From Seonamhaeicola sp. S2-3 (lineage in GTDB: Bacteria > Bacteroidota > Bacteroidia > Flavobacteriales > Flavobacteriaceae), in the NCBI RefSeq assembly GCF_001971785.1, contig NZ_CP019389.1:445001-509000 (forward strand): a DNA stretch of 64,000 nt, given 5' to 3'. The position numbers and the translations under genes are program-made. Below the pieces are notes generated by a model. That model made no database searches and had not been told where the DNA came from. It saw nothing but the letters and a program-made list of their open reading frames with translations. Shown piece by piece: positions 27,764 to 36,814 of this stretch (its first letter is position 1; every line of letters begins with the position of its first letter).

Positions 27764-27910
27764 ATGAATACCCATTTTTGTAGAGTTGGCAAGATTAAAC
27801 CAAATTTAAACAAGGCTATTAGTCTAAAAGAAATTGAAAGAACTATTGCTAATTTTGTTGATGATATTAGCAAGGTAGAATTCAACAAAGATTTAAACGA
27901 AGCGCTTTAA
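27764..27910 (+). CDS. Possible 48-residue protein
   Basis: ATG at 27764 to TAA at 27908-27910; begins MNTHFCRVGK and ends KDLNEAL, with a plausible helical middle (LKEIERTIANFVDDISKVEF). Its end overlaps the convergent gene's stop region by 29 bp. An A-rich region precedes the ATG. Could be spurious. Confidence 0.35.
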   Translation: MNTHFCRVGKIKPNLNKAISLKEIERTIANFVDDISKVEFNKDLNEAL

Positions 27911-28670
27911 AATAAGCAAATGCTTTTGTTAATCTAGAACCATACCAAGAAAACATTTCGCCATCAACCAAAACTATTTCTGCGTTGGGGTAAAATGCTT
28001 CTAAGTCTTTTTTATGCTTTTCTTTAAACGGGTAAGGCTCACTAGATAGCATTACTAAATCTATTTCTGGTTTAACCTCTAAATTTATTTCAGGATACCT
28101 ATGTTGGCTTTTGTAATAATTATCAAAATTATTAAGCGTTAGCAAATAATTTATAAATGTATTGTTGGCTGCCACCATCCAAGGATTTTTCCAAATAAAA
28201 TAGACTACTTTAAGCTGTTTTTTATTCTGAACAAAACACTCAAAATCTTTATATTGCCATTCTATCTCATTACAAATTTGCAATGCTTTTTCTTCTACAT
28301 TAAATAAATACCCGTATTGTTTTATAAGTTGCAAACTATCATTAAGTGTAAAAATATCAGAAACATGCACCATACAAACAGACTCACAAGCCTCAACAAT
28401 TTCTTTGGTATTTTCTTCTTTATTACACAGAATAACATCTGGGTTTAAAGCTTTTATTTTTTCAACATCTAGTTGTTTTGTACCACCAACAACGGTAGCT
28501 TTTGATTTAATTTTAACGGGATGTACACAAAATTTTGTGAGCCCAACTATTGAAGATTCTAACCCCAAATCACACAACAATTCTGTTTGACTTGGCACTA
28601 ATGAAACAATTCGTTTTGGTGCTTTTTCAAACGAAATGACTCTATTAATTTGATCTTTTAATTGTGTCAT
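27882..28670 (-). CDS. BtuF-like substrate-binding protein without signal peptide
   Basis: 262 residues of the helical-backbone metal/cofactor receptor fold: RIVSLVPSQTELLCDLGLESSIVGLTKFC, KIKALNPDVILCNKEENTKE. Members bind vitamin B12 or metal chelates for ABC import. No signal sequence is visible at the N terminus and no permease or ATPase is adjacent, so it may act in the cytoplasm or serve a different role. Two B12-dependent enzymes occur in this window, a weak contextual hint. Confidence 0.78.
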   Translation of the reverse strand: MTQLKDQINRVISFEKAPKRIVSLVPSQTELLCDLGLESSIVGLTKFCVHPVKIKSKATVVGGTKQLDVEKIKALNPDVILCNKEENTKEIVEACESVCMVHVSDIFTLNDSLQLIKQYGYLFNVEEKALQICNEIEWQYKDFECFVQNKKQLKVVYFIWKNPWMVAANNTFINYLLTLNNFDNYYKSQHRYPEINLEVKPEIDLVMLSSEPYPFKEKHKKDLEAFYPNAEIVLVDGEMFSWYGSRLTKAFAYFKALRLNLC

Positions 28671-28742
28671 TACGAAGAAAATTTAAAGTTTTATAGTGGC
28701 AATCTATTTATTAAAAAAGAAATTCTTACATCACCGTTACCC

Positions 28743-29564
28743 CTAGAAATGATGCGTCAATTCAACTTTCATTTGCTGTTGGAGTTCTTCGGCTTTAAGA
28801 GCAGCAGCCTGAGCAAAATCGATATTATTTGAAGCGTAAATAATACCTCTTGATGAATTTATAAGTAAGCCCACATTATCACTCATACCATATTTACAAA
28901 CATCTTGCAAGTTTCCGCCTTGAGCACCCACACCTGGTACTAACAAAAAACTATGGGGTATTATTTTTCTAATATCAGCTAAATATTCAGCTTTGGTAGC
29001 CCCAACAACATACATTAAGTTTTCAGAATTATTCCATGTTTTAGAAGTCTCTAAAACCTGTTTGTATAACTCTTTATCATTAACAGCCTTTGTTTGAAAA
29101 TCAAATGCCCCTTGATTAGATGTTAACGCTAACAAAATAGTGTGTTTGGTTTTAAAAGCTAAAAAGGGCTCTACAGAATCTTTACCCATATAGGGTGCTA
29201 CGGTAACAGAATCAAAAGCTAAATCTTCAAAAAAAGCTTTAGCGTACATGGTACTTGTGTTACCAATATCGCCTCGTTTAGCATCTGCAATAGTAAATAT
29301 TTCAGGATGCTTTTCATTTAAATAATTAATGGTTTTTTCTAAAGCCTTCCAGCCTTTTAAGCCATAAGCCTCATAAAATGCTGTGTTTGGTTTATATGCC
29401 ACACATAAGTGATGTGTTGCATCAATTATAGCTTTATTGAAAGCAAAAATAGGATCTTCTTCTTTTAAAAGATGTTGCGGAATTTTATCTAAATCTACAT
29501 CTAACCCTATACATAAAAAGGATTGCTTTTTTTTAATTTCTGAAACGAGTTGGCTTGTTGTCAC
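28743..29564 (-). CDS. pyrF: Orotidine 5'-phosphate decarboxylase (long type)
   Basis: Last step of UMP synthesis. 273 residues, the longer (type 2) form found in Bacteroidota. The catalytic segment [13 protein letters not shown] carries the Asp-Lys-Asp triad; [11 protein letters not shown] and VPGVGAQGG are typical. It lies 8 nt after prfA on the same strand, so the two are probably cotranscribed. Confidence 0.95.
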   Translation of the reverse strand: MTTSQLVSEIKKKQSFLCIGLDVDLDKIPQHLLKEEDPIFAFNKAIIDATHHLCVAYKPNTAFYEAYGLKGWKALEKTINYLNEKHPEIFTIADAKRGDIGNTSTMYAKAFFEDLAFDSVTVAPYMGKDSVEPFLAFKTKHTILLALTSNQGAFDFQTKAVNDKELYKQVLETSKTWNNSENLMYVVGATKAEYLADIRKIIPHSFLLVPGVGAQGGNLQDVCKYGMSDNVGLLINSSRGIIYASNNIDFAQAAALKAEELQQQMKVELTHHF

Positions 29565-29572
29565 CTTTTAAA

Positions 29573-30649
29573 TTAAATTGTTTCGTCGTTAGCCTTAAGC
29601 TTTTCAGTATTTTCAGCTAACATAAGTTCATCAATTATTTTTTGAATATCGCCATTTACAATATTTTGCAAATCATACAGGGTTAAACCAATTCTATGAT
29701 CTGTTACACGCCCTTGTGGGTAGTTATAGGTTCTAATTTTAGCACTTCTATCACCAGAACTTACCATACTACCACGTTTAGCTGCATCTTCTTCTTGTTT
29801 TTTGGCTAACTCTAAATCGTATAAACGCGAGCGTAATACCTTGAAGGCTTTTTCTTTGTTTTTGTGTTGCGATTTTTGATCTTGACATTGTGCTACTAAC
29901 CCCGTTGGCTCATGCGTTAAACGCACTGCAGAATAAGTTGTGTTAACAGATTGCCCTCCTGGACCAGAAGAACAGAAATAATCTATTCTAACATCTTTTG
30001 GGTCTATTTCTACATCAAATTCTTCAGCCTCTGGAAATACCATCACCGTAGCTGCACTGGTGTGTACACGCCCTTGTGTTTCTGTTTGTGGCACACGTTG
30101 TACACGGTGTACGCCAGCTTCAAATTTTAAAGTACCATAAACATCTTCACCTGTAACTTCAAATTGAATTTCTTTAAAACCACCATTGGTACCTTCGCTA
30201 AAATCTACCGTACTTACTTTCCAACCTTTGCTTTCGCAATATTTGGTGTACATTCTATATAAGTCGCCTGCAAAAATACTAGCTTCATCTCCACCTGTTC
30301 CTGCACGCAATTCTACCACCGCATTTTTGGCATCTTCAGGGTCTTTTGGTATTAAGAGTACTCTTATTTCTTCTTCTAATTTAGGAATACCTTCTTTGGC
30401 TTCATCATATTGCATTTTGGCCATTTCTACCATTTCAGGATCGCTACCATCTGCAATAATTTCTTCGGCTTCAGCCAAATTATTAGTTAATTCAATGTAA
30501 GCTTCACGCTTATCCATTAAAATTCTTAAATCTTTGTATTCTCTGTTTAGCTCAACATACCGTTTCTGATCTGATATTATATCGGGTTGAATGATTAAAT
30601 CACTCACCTCATCAAAACGCTGTTTTACTATTTGTAATTTCTCTAACAT
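29573..30649 (-). CDS. prfA: Peptide chain release factor 1
   Basis: Terminates translation at UAA and UAG codons. 358 residues, full length. The peptidyl-tRNA hydrolysis loop [20 protein letters not shown] holds the GGQ motif, and [23 protein letters not shown] precedes it. First gene of the prfA-pyrF pair. Divergent from the small ABC locus. Confidence 0.97.
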   Translation of the reverse strand: MLEKLQIVKQRFDEVSDLIIQPDIISDQKRYVELNREYKDLRILMDKREAYIELTNNLAEAEEIIADGSDPEMVEMAKMQYDEAKEGIPKLEEEIRVLLIPKDPEDAKNAVVELRAGTGGDEASIFAGDLYRMYTKYCESKGWKVSTVDFSEGTNGGFKEIQFEVTGEDVYGTLKFEAGVHRVQRVPQTETQGRVHTSAATVMVFPEAEEFDVEIDPKDVRIDYFCSSGPGGQSVNTTYSAVRLTHEPTGLVAQCQDQKSQHKNKEKAFKVLRSRLYDLELAKKQEEDAAKRGSMVSSGDRSAKIRTYNYPQGRVTDHRIGLTLYDLQNIVNGDIQKIIDELMLAENTEKLKANDETI

Positions 30650-30767
30650 CTGCCTCTTTTAATTGGTCTCCAAAAATACGATAATTTATCAATTTTAGGT
30701 TATTCTCATTAAGCCTATTCTTAATATAGCAGAATATTTTAAACTATTTTACGTTTCTGTGATTACC

Positions 30768-31055
30768 ATGCAGCAATTATTATCTATATTATTTTTTTAC
30801 AGACCACTAGTTTTATGGTCTTTAGGAATAAATACTACGCTTTTATTTTTTAAAATTGAGCCTGTAATTATCCTAATAGTTAAAGTTTTTTTAGTATTTT
30901 TTTTGTGGTACATAACTAATGAAACAACTGCAAAACGTAAACTTACTTTTTACAAAAACTTGGGTATTTCTACCTTTAAACTATTTTCAATACTGTATCT
31001 TATAGACTTATTTCTGAGCATTCCTTTTCTTTTAATTCTTAGAGAGTTTATATGA
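30768..31055 (+). CDS. Small membrane protein next to an ABC ATPase
   Basis: 95 residues from the ATG at 30768; a GTG at 30759 in the same frame is possible. Three hydrophobic segments cover most of the protein. Its stop overlaps the start of the ABC ATPase (ATGA), so it may be the membrane partner of a minimal, unusual transporter. Not recognised. Confidence 0.55.
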   Translation: MQQLLSILFFYRPLVLWSLGINTTLLFFKIEPVIILIVKVFLVFFLWYITNETTAKRKLTFYKNLGISTFKLFSILYLIDLFLSIPFLLILREFI

Positions 31056-31699
31056 TTTTAGAAATTGATAGTATTGAACTTTACTTTAAAAAGAAACCAA
31101 TATTAAATGGTATTTATTTAAAAGCTGAAACTGGTGAAATTACTGGTATTTTAGGGAGTAATGGTTGCGGAAAAAGTTGCTTACTCAATATAATTTTTGG
31201 CAATTTAAAACCAAAATATAAACTTGTTAGAATTAATTCTACACCTATTTTAAAACCACTATACAAAACCAAATTGGTTTCTTATTTACCACAGTATAAT
31301 TTTATACCCAAATATATTAAGCTAAAAACAGCTTTTAAACTTTATAAGGTTGATTGGAAAGTGTTTATAGAACATTTTGAAACGCTTTCAATATTTAAAA
31401 ACACGAAATTTGGGTTACTTTCTGGAGGTGAACAAAGAATTATTGAGATATACTTAACACTAAAAACACCAAGGCAAATTATTTTACTAGATGAACCATT
31501 TAATGGTGTAGCTCCATTATATATTGAAAAAATTAAAAGTTTAATTAAATTAGAAAAAAACCAAAAGTGCATCATTTTGACTGACCATAGATATTCTGAA
31601 GTTATTGACGTGTGCAACAATCTTTACCTTATTAAAAATGGATGTACAAAACAGATAAATAATTTAAGAGAACTTGAAGATTACAAACACATTCATTAA
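31052..31699 (+). CDS. ABC-type ATPase
   Basis: 215 residues with Walker A LGSNGCGKSCLL (about 31-42), signature LLSGGEQRIIEIYL, Walker B IILLDEPF and the H-loop in TDHRYSEV. The domain is somewhat short. It overlaps a small membrane protein. No binding protein or full permease is nearby, so substrate and direction are unknown. Confidence 0.85.
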   Translation: MILEIDSIELYFKKKPILNGIYLKAETGEITGILGSNGCGKSCLLNIIFGNLKPKYKLVRINSTPILKPLYKTKLVSYLPQYNFIPKYIKLKTAFKLYKVDWKVFIEHFETLSIFKNTKFGLLSGGEQRIIEIYLTLKTPRQIILLDEPFNGVAPLYIEKIKSLIKLEKNQKCIILTDHRYSEVIDVCNNLYLIKNGCTKQINNLRELEDYKHIH

Positions 31700-31853
31700 G
31701 ATTCTAATGCACAACATACTAGAAATTATATTTCACACTTACCCTTGTTTTTAAAAAAACAACACATTATTAACCCACAAACGCATTGATAAAATGTAAG
31801 ATTTAAATCACAAAAAAAATCATTTTTTTCTTGTTAGAAAATGTAAATAGCTA

Positions 31854-31861
31854 TATTTTTG
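31854..31861 (+). promoter_or_regulatory. Promoter of the 403-residue lipoprotein
   Basis: TATTTTTG (TAnnTTTG) with TTG 20 nt upstream at 31831-31833, the best -33/-7 pair seen in this window. Confidence 0.55.
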
Positions 31862-31886
31862 AGCAAAATTTAACAAGAAATTAAAC

Positions 31887-33098
31887 ATGAAAAAAATTTT
31901 TGCATTAGCCCTTATCTCTACTATGTTATTTAACACATCTTGTAGCAACAATGATGATGGAGATTCAAACAAATTAGACGGATCTTTAACTGTTGAAGAA
32001 GGTAAACAACAACTTGAAGACAACAGTATTAAACTTTTAAACAAAATTGAAGAATTTAAAAACGACGATGCTTTAAATGAAATTATTGAACTGGCTGAGT
32101 ATTTGAGTTCTTCAAACACAACTAAATTTAGTGGTTTTAAATCAACAGCATTAAACTCTATTGAAAATGCAAGTAGCATTCAATCTAAAAATAGTTTAAT
32201 TGAATTTAATGCTAAACAATCATTAGCGCTAGCCTCAAAAAATAATTTAATATTTGATTTTGAAGCTGAATCTGGTGTTTATGAATGGAACGCAGATATT
32301 GAAGATTTTGAAAAAATTGGTGAAAGTGATGATATTATTTATAAAATATCATACAACGAAAACAAAAATGCTATTTATAGCTTTACTGATTTTGCTTCAA
32401 AAACTGTTGAAGGAGAAGAGCTACCAACTTTAGCTAAAGCTAACTTAAAAATTGATGACATTACAGTATTTTCTCAAGATTATACTGCAACTTTACAAGA
32501 TAACAATTTAATACCTACTAAAATAAATAACAAAACTACTATTGGTGGTTTTGTTTTTGAAACCAATTATAACAATAGCAACAACGCTAAAATAGATCAA
32601 TCATTTACTTTCAAAATTGATAGTGAGGTTATCATTGGTTACAACTATACTGCAAAAGGAAACTTTAACAATACTGATAGTGAGGTCACTGATATTTTTG
32701 ACAGTGTTGACTTTTCATTTAACTTTCTTGATGCTAAACTAAATGTAAGCGCAAATGACAATGACTTTGACTTAGACGAAGAATTAACTATTGATGAGCA
32801 AATTGATTTATTAAACAAAAATGTTAATGCTATATTAAGCATAAACAACAAACTAATTGCTGAAAGCCTTTTTTATAAAGACCAAGATACCTATACAGAT
32901 TATATCTATAACGAAACCACTGAGTCTTACGAATGGGATGAAGTAACTGAGGATATAATAAATGTTAAATTCTTATTTGATGATGGCACTTCAAGTGATT
33001 TTGAAACGTATTTTGAGGGTTCATTTACTGAATTAGAAGAAAAGTTTGAAGCCGTTTTTGAAGCCTACGAAACACTTTTTGAAGACGTAGAAATCTAA
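31887..33098 (+). CDS. Hypothetical acidic lipoprotein
   Basis: 403 residues with a lipoprotein signal (TSC, Cys19) followed by an acidic SNNDDGDSN linker, often seen in surface-exposed Bacteroidota lipoproteins. The rest is Asp/Glu/Asn-rich with a two-part layout and no recognised domain. Its own promoter and terminator make it a single-gene unit. Confidence 0.65.
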   Translation: MKKIFALALISTMLFNTSCSNNDDGDSNKLDGSLTVEEGKQQLEDNSIKLLNKIEEFKNDDALNEIIELAEYLSSSNTTKFSGFKSTALNSIENASSIQSKNSLIEFNAKQSLALASKNNLIFDFEAESGVYEWNADIEDFEKIGESDDIIYKISYNENKNAIYSFTDFASKTVEGEELPTLAKANLKIDDITVFSQDYTATLQDNNLIPTKINNKTTIGGFVFETNYNNSNNAKIDQSFTFKIDSEVIIGYNYTAKGNFNNTDSEVTDIFDSVDFSFNFLDAKLNVSANDNDFDLDEELTIDEQIDLLNKNVNAILSINNKLIAESLFYKDQDTYTDYIYNETTESYEWDEVTEDIINVKFLFDDGTSSDFETYFEGSFTELEEKFEAVFEAYETLFEDVEI

Positions 33099-33118
33099 TA
33101 GAAATAAACAAACATAAA

Positions 33119-33144
33119 AAAGGCTGTCTGAAAAGGCAGCCTTT
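33119..33144 (+). terminator. Terminator after the acidic lipoprotein gene
   Basis: AAAGGCTG/CAGCCTTT stem, 10-nt loop, followed by ATTTTT. Confidence 0.85.
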
Positions 33145-33184
33145 ATTTTTACATTTTTTTTAGCTATTTTTTTTAACTTTAAGA

Positions 33185-33474
33185 ATGCGTAAAAAAGTAG
33201 TTTTCAAGCCCTATAACTAAGACCAGTTTTGTTTGTTGTCCCCAAGCTATGATGATTTAGTCCTAAAGCATCACCCTGTTCAAATGGTAAATACAATTAT
33301 TGACCATTTTAGATATTACGCTTTAGAAGCAAGCTACAAAGACGGTGGCACCTTTAGTTATCATCTACAAATTCACTCAAGACATTTATTTATAGCTATT
33401 TACACAATATTTATTCCTCAAGAAAACAGAACAAGCCTTTTCTTAAATCAAAAACTAAACAAAATCTATTCTGA
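33185..33474 (+). pseudogene. Remnant of an IS1182-type transposase, N-terminal part
   Basis: Reading from ATG 33185, the frame runs KKVVFKPYN, an in-frame TAA, then DQFCLLSPSYDDLVLKHHPV and GGTFSYH, which matches the usual IS1182 N terminus (KPYNQ.Q..LPPS.DELIP..HPVR.VN). Near 33400 a frameshift puts the next family motif, NIYSSRK, in another frame. The rest of the element is missing. Thus a stop, a frameshift and a truncation all show it is dead. Confidence 0.7.
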
Positions 33475-33513
33475 AAAAAATCACCTAAAAATTACTTTTT
33501 AGATAATCTCTTT

Positions 33514-34356
33514 TTACTCTGGTACTTGAAACCTAAAAACAGCTTTGTTTTCACCTGACCAATACCCAAAAGCCCCATTACTAATATTGCTTTTAACAAC
33601 TGTAGAGAATGAAGCATTTTCAATGGGCATAGTAACATCACCCTTAACTGATAACCAGAAATCATACTGTTCTTTTGTTATAGCAACCACTTCTAAATCT
33701 GTTACAACACCTGATTTTAATATATCATCACGTTCGTTATTCATATAAGTCTTATGGTGCATGATAATAGGAAATGTATCTGTAAAAATATTTTCGGTAT
33801 TAAAAATAAATGGATCGGCATACTCAAACATAGTGTCTTCTTCGTTCTTTATTAGCAACTTAAAGTACTTAGGTATTTGTGGGTTGGTGTTCTTTAGCAC
33901 TAATCTTAAATCCTTAAACCCAGACACTAACTCACCATCTCTTATAGCATCTAAAAATTCAATATTTAAAACATTTGGTAACTCAGGCAAACTTGTTTGA
34001 GCATTAAACTCATCTCCTCTAATGGTTACTTTTAACTTGTAATTTTTACCTAACTCACCTTTAATTTGATTGCTTCGGTAATATAAAAACGGAAAATAAC
34101 TATTATCTCTCTTTAAAGTTAAAATTTCTGATGTTTCACCATCAAAAAGTTCTACTTTTGCTTTTGATTCTATTGATTTTGCTACCTCTAAAGAATCTAT
34201 AATCCCTTTAAAAGGTAGACTATTAGTTAAATAAACCTTAGCAAATTCACCTTCATTAATTTGTCCTTCAATGGTTAATTTATCTTGTAAGATATCAGTA
34301 TCTGTAACGCAAGACATTGTACAAAACACAAAACTTAAAAGCAGTAATTTTTTCAT
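33514..34356 (-). CDS. DUF4249 lipoprotein paired with a TonB receptor
   Basis: 280 residues from the ATG at 34356, giving a lipoprotein signal (MSC). DUF4249 proteins usually sit directly downstream of a TonB-dependent receptor, as here (8 nt after it), and are thought to be its surface partner. Ig-like beta-rich region with LTIEGQINEGEFAKVYLTNS at the start. Substrate unknown. Confidence 0.88.
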   Translation of the reverse strand: MKKLLLLSFVFCTMSCVTDTDILQDKLTIEGQINEGEFAKVYLTNSLPFKGIIDSLEVAKSIESKAKVELFDGETSEILTLKRDNSYFPFLYYRSNQIKGELGKNYKLKVTIRGDEFNAQTSLPELPNVLNIEFLDAIRDGELVSGFKDLRLVLKNTNPQIPKYFKLLIKNEEDTMFEYADPFIFNTENIFTDTFPIIMHHKTYMNNERDDILKSGVVTDLEVVAITKEQYDFWLSVKGDVTMPIENASFSTVVKSNISNGAFGYWSGENKAVFRFQVPE

Positions 34357-34364
34357 AAAATTAA

Positions 34365-36653
34365 TTAAAATGAAAACAACCAATTAACCGTTGGCAAAAA
34401 TGGAAATAAGCCATCTTTTTCCTCTTTAATTTCTATAAAAGCATCTTTAACATCATCATCGGTACTATAAGAAATTTGAAACGGATTATTATTATTGTAA
34501 ATATTATAAAGGGTTAAATTTATTTTAGAATTCCATCTTCCTTTTTTCTTAAAAGAATAAGTACAGGACACATCCAACCTATGATAACTTGGAAATCTGG
34601 AGGCATTTTTAGCTTCAAAATTAATTATAGGTCGTTGGTTTACAACCCTAATATCTGCAGGTTTTGTGTAGTTTTGCCCACTAGTAAATATAAACAATGC
34701 ACCAAACTCTATCCGGTTATTTAATTTGTAATGAGCAATACTATTAATGTTTATAGGTCTATCAAAAGTTGCTGCAAAATACTTCCCTTCATTTATTTCA
34801 TTAAACTTAGCTACTGTTTTTGATAGCGTCAAAGCCCCTTGTAAAGTTAACTTGTTTACTTTTTGGTTTACACTCAACTCTAAACCGCATGATTTAAATT
34901 TACCTACTAAAACATCATCATATATATTATTTGAAAATAAATTGTTAACAGAACCATTTTCAAACTCTGTATAATTTGTAACATGCTTATAATATACCGC
35001 ACTATTTAGTTGTAAACCGTTAGTTTCATAGCTATACCCCAAACTATATTGATTTGACAACTGAGGTTTAATTTTATCAGTACTAATAATGAAAAAATCT
35101 GCAGGTAAACTAAACGAACTTATTGAAGCTTGATGTACAAATTGATTTAACCTTTGGTAACTTAACTTAAAAGCTTGATTTTTTTTAGATTGATATTTTA
35201 TACTAACCCGTGGTTCTGCACTATAAAAGTGATATGCACTTATTAAACTATTTTGCTTAGCAAAAAAAGAAGAAAGCCTTAAACCTATTTTTGCTTCTAT
35301 TCTTTTTGACAACTGTGTTTCTAAATCTGTAAACACACTAAATGTGTCGTAATTATAAGTTTCTTGATTTTGAATACTTACAGGAAATTCATCAACTAAA
35401 GCGTTAACTTTTTTTGGTAAAATATTTGTATTGTTATACGCAGTTCCTATTTTAAAAAGGTAATTTAGTTTTTTCCATAAAAAATAATGATTTACACCTA
35501 ATACATTAAATGTACTTTTGGCACTATAATTAAAAGGAAACTCGTCATCTGAAAACATAAAACTATAATAACTGTTTGATATAGTTGTTTTTGAACTTAA
35601 AACACTAGAAAACTTATGTGTATAAGTGCTACCAAATAAAACATTACCCCAGTTTAAATTTCTGTTTCTCCCTTTAGTTTGATCTTTAAAATTATCTTTT
35701 GTTGTATAAAAAGTAGTCTCTAAATGGTCTTTATCTGAAAGTTTAGCCGTATGTTTTCCTAAAAAATCATATAAAAAATAATTTTTATCATTTCCTAAAA
35801 TAGTATTGTTATTACTAAAAAAAGGTTTAAAAATTTCTAAATAAGTTCTTCTTCCCGAAAGTAATAAACCATTATTTTCATTAAGCTTTATATTGCCTGT
35901 TAATTTTGAAGACAATAACCCTAAACTACCATTGTAATTAGTTGAATCTGGTATTTTTAATGTTTTAATATCTGTTATTGAAGCTAGTCTTCCTCCGTAA
36001 GAAGCATCAAACCCCGCTTTTGAAAATTCTAGCGAATTAACAAAATCAGAATTTACAGCTGAAAACAAACCTCCTAAATGTGCTGTATTATGTAAATAAA
36101 TATTATCTATAAGTGTTAAATTCATACTAGCATTTCCGCCCCTTACTAATAAACCAGATTGCCCTTCAGTTGCCTGTTGTACGCCTGGTGTGTATTGTAT
36201 TAATTTTATAACATCTTTTTCCCCTAAAATAAAGGGCATTTTTTCAATATCCTTTTGAGATAGGTACACTTGGTCTGGCACTACCTTTTTTATTTGACTA
36301 CTTGAAAAACTTCTTAAAACTACCTCTTCTAAAACACTAACTTTGGGCGTTAAATACACAATGTCATCTAAATTTTTAACTGCTATAGAATATGATTGAA
36401 ACCCAATTTTTGAAAATTTTAAAATAGCATTGGCATTTATATTTTCAAAACTAAATATTCCTACCTTATTAGTATAAACCCCTTTGTCTGTGTTTAAAAC
36501 CTGTACAGAAACATCTGCTACTGGCAAGTTGTTTTCTATATTTTTTACTGAAGCAGTTACCGAAATTTGCGCTAATAATACATCACCATATAATAGCATA
36601 CATATAAACACTAGCAACAAACCTCTGTTTAATTTTGGGACATAAAAAAACAT
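34365..36653 (-). CDS. TonB-dependent receptor with carboxypeptidase-like N-terminal domain
   Basis: 762 residues. A signal peptide (cleavage near LLAQ) is followed by a carboxypeptidase regulatory-like domain (about 30-110), then a plug (KDVIKLIQYTPGVQQATEGQSGLLVRGGNASMNLTLID) and a beta-barrel ending in Phe (VNWLFSF). This outer-membrane importer works with the DUF4249 lipoprotein encoded next. The substrate cannot be told; no polysaccharide enzymes are near. Confidence 0.92.
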   Translation of the reverse strand: MFFYVPKLNRGLLLVFICMLLYGDVLLAQISVTASVKNIENNLPVADVSVQVLNTDKGVYTNKVGIFSFENINANAILKFSKIGFQSYSIAVKNLDDIVYLTPKVSVLEEVVLRSFSSSQIKKVVPDQVYLSQKDIEKMPFILGEKDVIKLIQYTPGVQQATEGQSGLLVRGGNASMNLTLIDNIYLHNTAHLGGLFSAVNSDFVNSLEFSKAGFDASYGGRLASITDIKTLKIPDSTNYNGSLGLLSSKLTGNIKLNENNGLLLSGRRTYLEIFKPFFSNNNTILGNDKNYFLYDFLGKHTAKLSDKDHLETTFYTTKDNFKDQTKGRNRNLNWGNVLFGSTYTHKFSSVLSSKTTISNSYYSFMFSDDEFPFNYSAKSTFNVLGVNHYFLWKKLNYLFKIGTAYNNTNILPKKVNALVDEFPVSIQNQETYNYDTFSVFTDLETQLSKRIEAKIGLRLSSFFAKQNSLISAYHFYSAEPRVSIKYQSKKNQAFKLSYQRLNQFVHQASISSFSLPADFFIISTDKIKPQLSNQYSLGYSYETNGLQLNSAVYYKHVTNYTEFENGSVNNLFSNNIYDDVLVGKFKSCGLELSVNQKVNKLTLQGALTLSKTVAKFNEINEGKYFAATFDRPININSIAHYKLNNRIEFGALFIFTSGQNYTKPADIRVVNQRPIINFEAKNASRFPSYHRLDVSCTYSFKKKGRWNSKINLTLYNIYNNNNPFQISYSTDDDVKDAFIEIKEEKDGLFPFLPTVNWLFSF

Positions 36654-36768
36654 GAAACCTTAATACACTTTAGGTTATTAAAATAAGTTAGCTAAAGTAA
36701 ATACTATTACTAATTCTAACAAAGAAGCCTATTATTTTTTTAAGTATTCTAATACACAGTAAACAAAA

Positions 36769-36793
36769 AAAGGAAGCTAAAATAACTTCCTTT
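36769..36793 (-). terminator. Terminator downstream of nrdJ
   Basis: AAAGGAAG/CTTCCTTT stem around CTAAAATAA, between nrdJ and the TonB receptor gene, with A/T runs both sides. Confidence 0.75.
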
Positions 36794-36814
36794 CATAACT
36801 ACTTTCATTTAATT

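Noticed and set aside
27688-27888. 66-codon minus-strand frame
   Set aside because: No family resemblance; it overlaps a more protein-like + strand ORF at 27764.
31820-32179. 119-codon minus-strand frame over the acidic lipoprotein
   Set aside because: Ser/Phe-rich antisense of an acidic, well-signalled lipoprotein gene with its own promoter and terminator.
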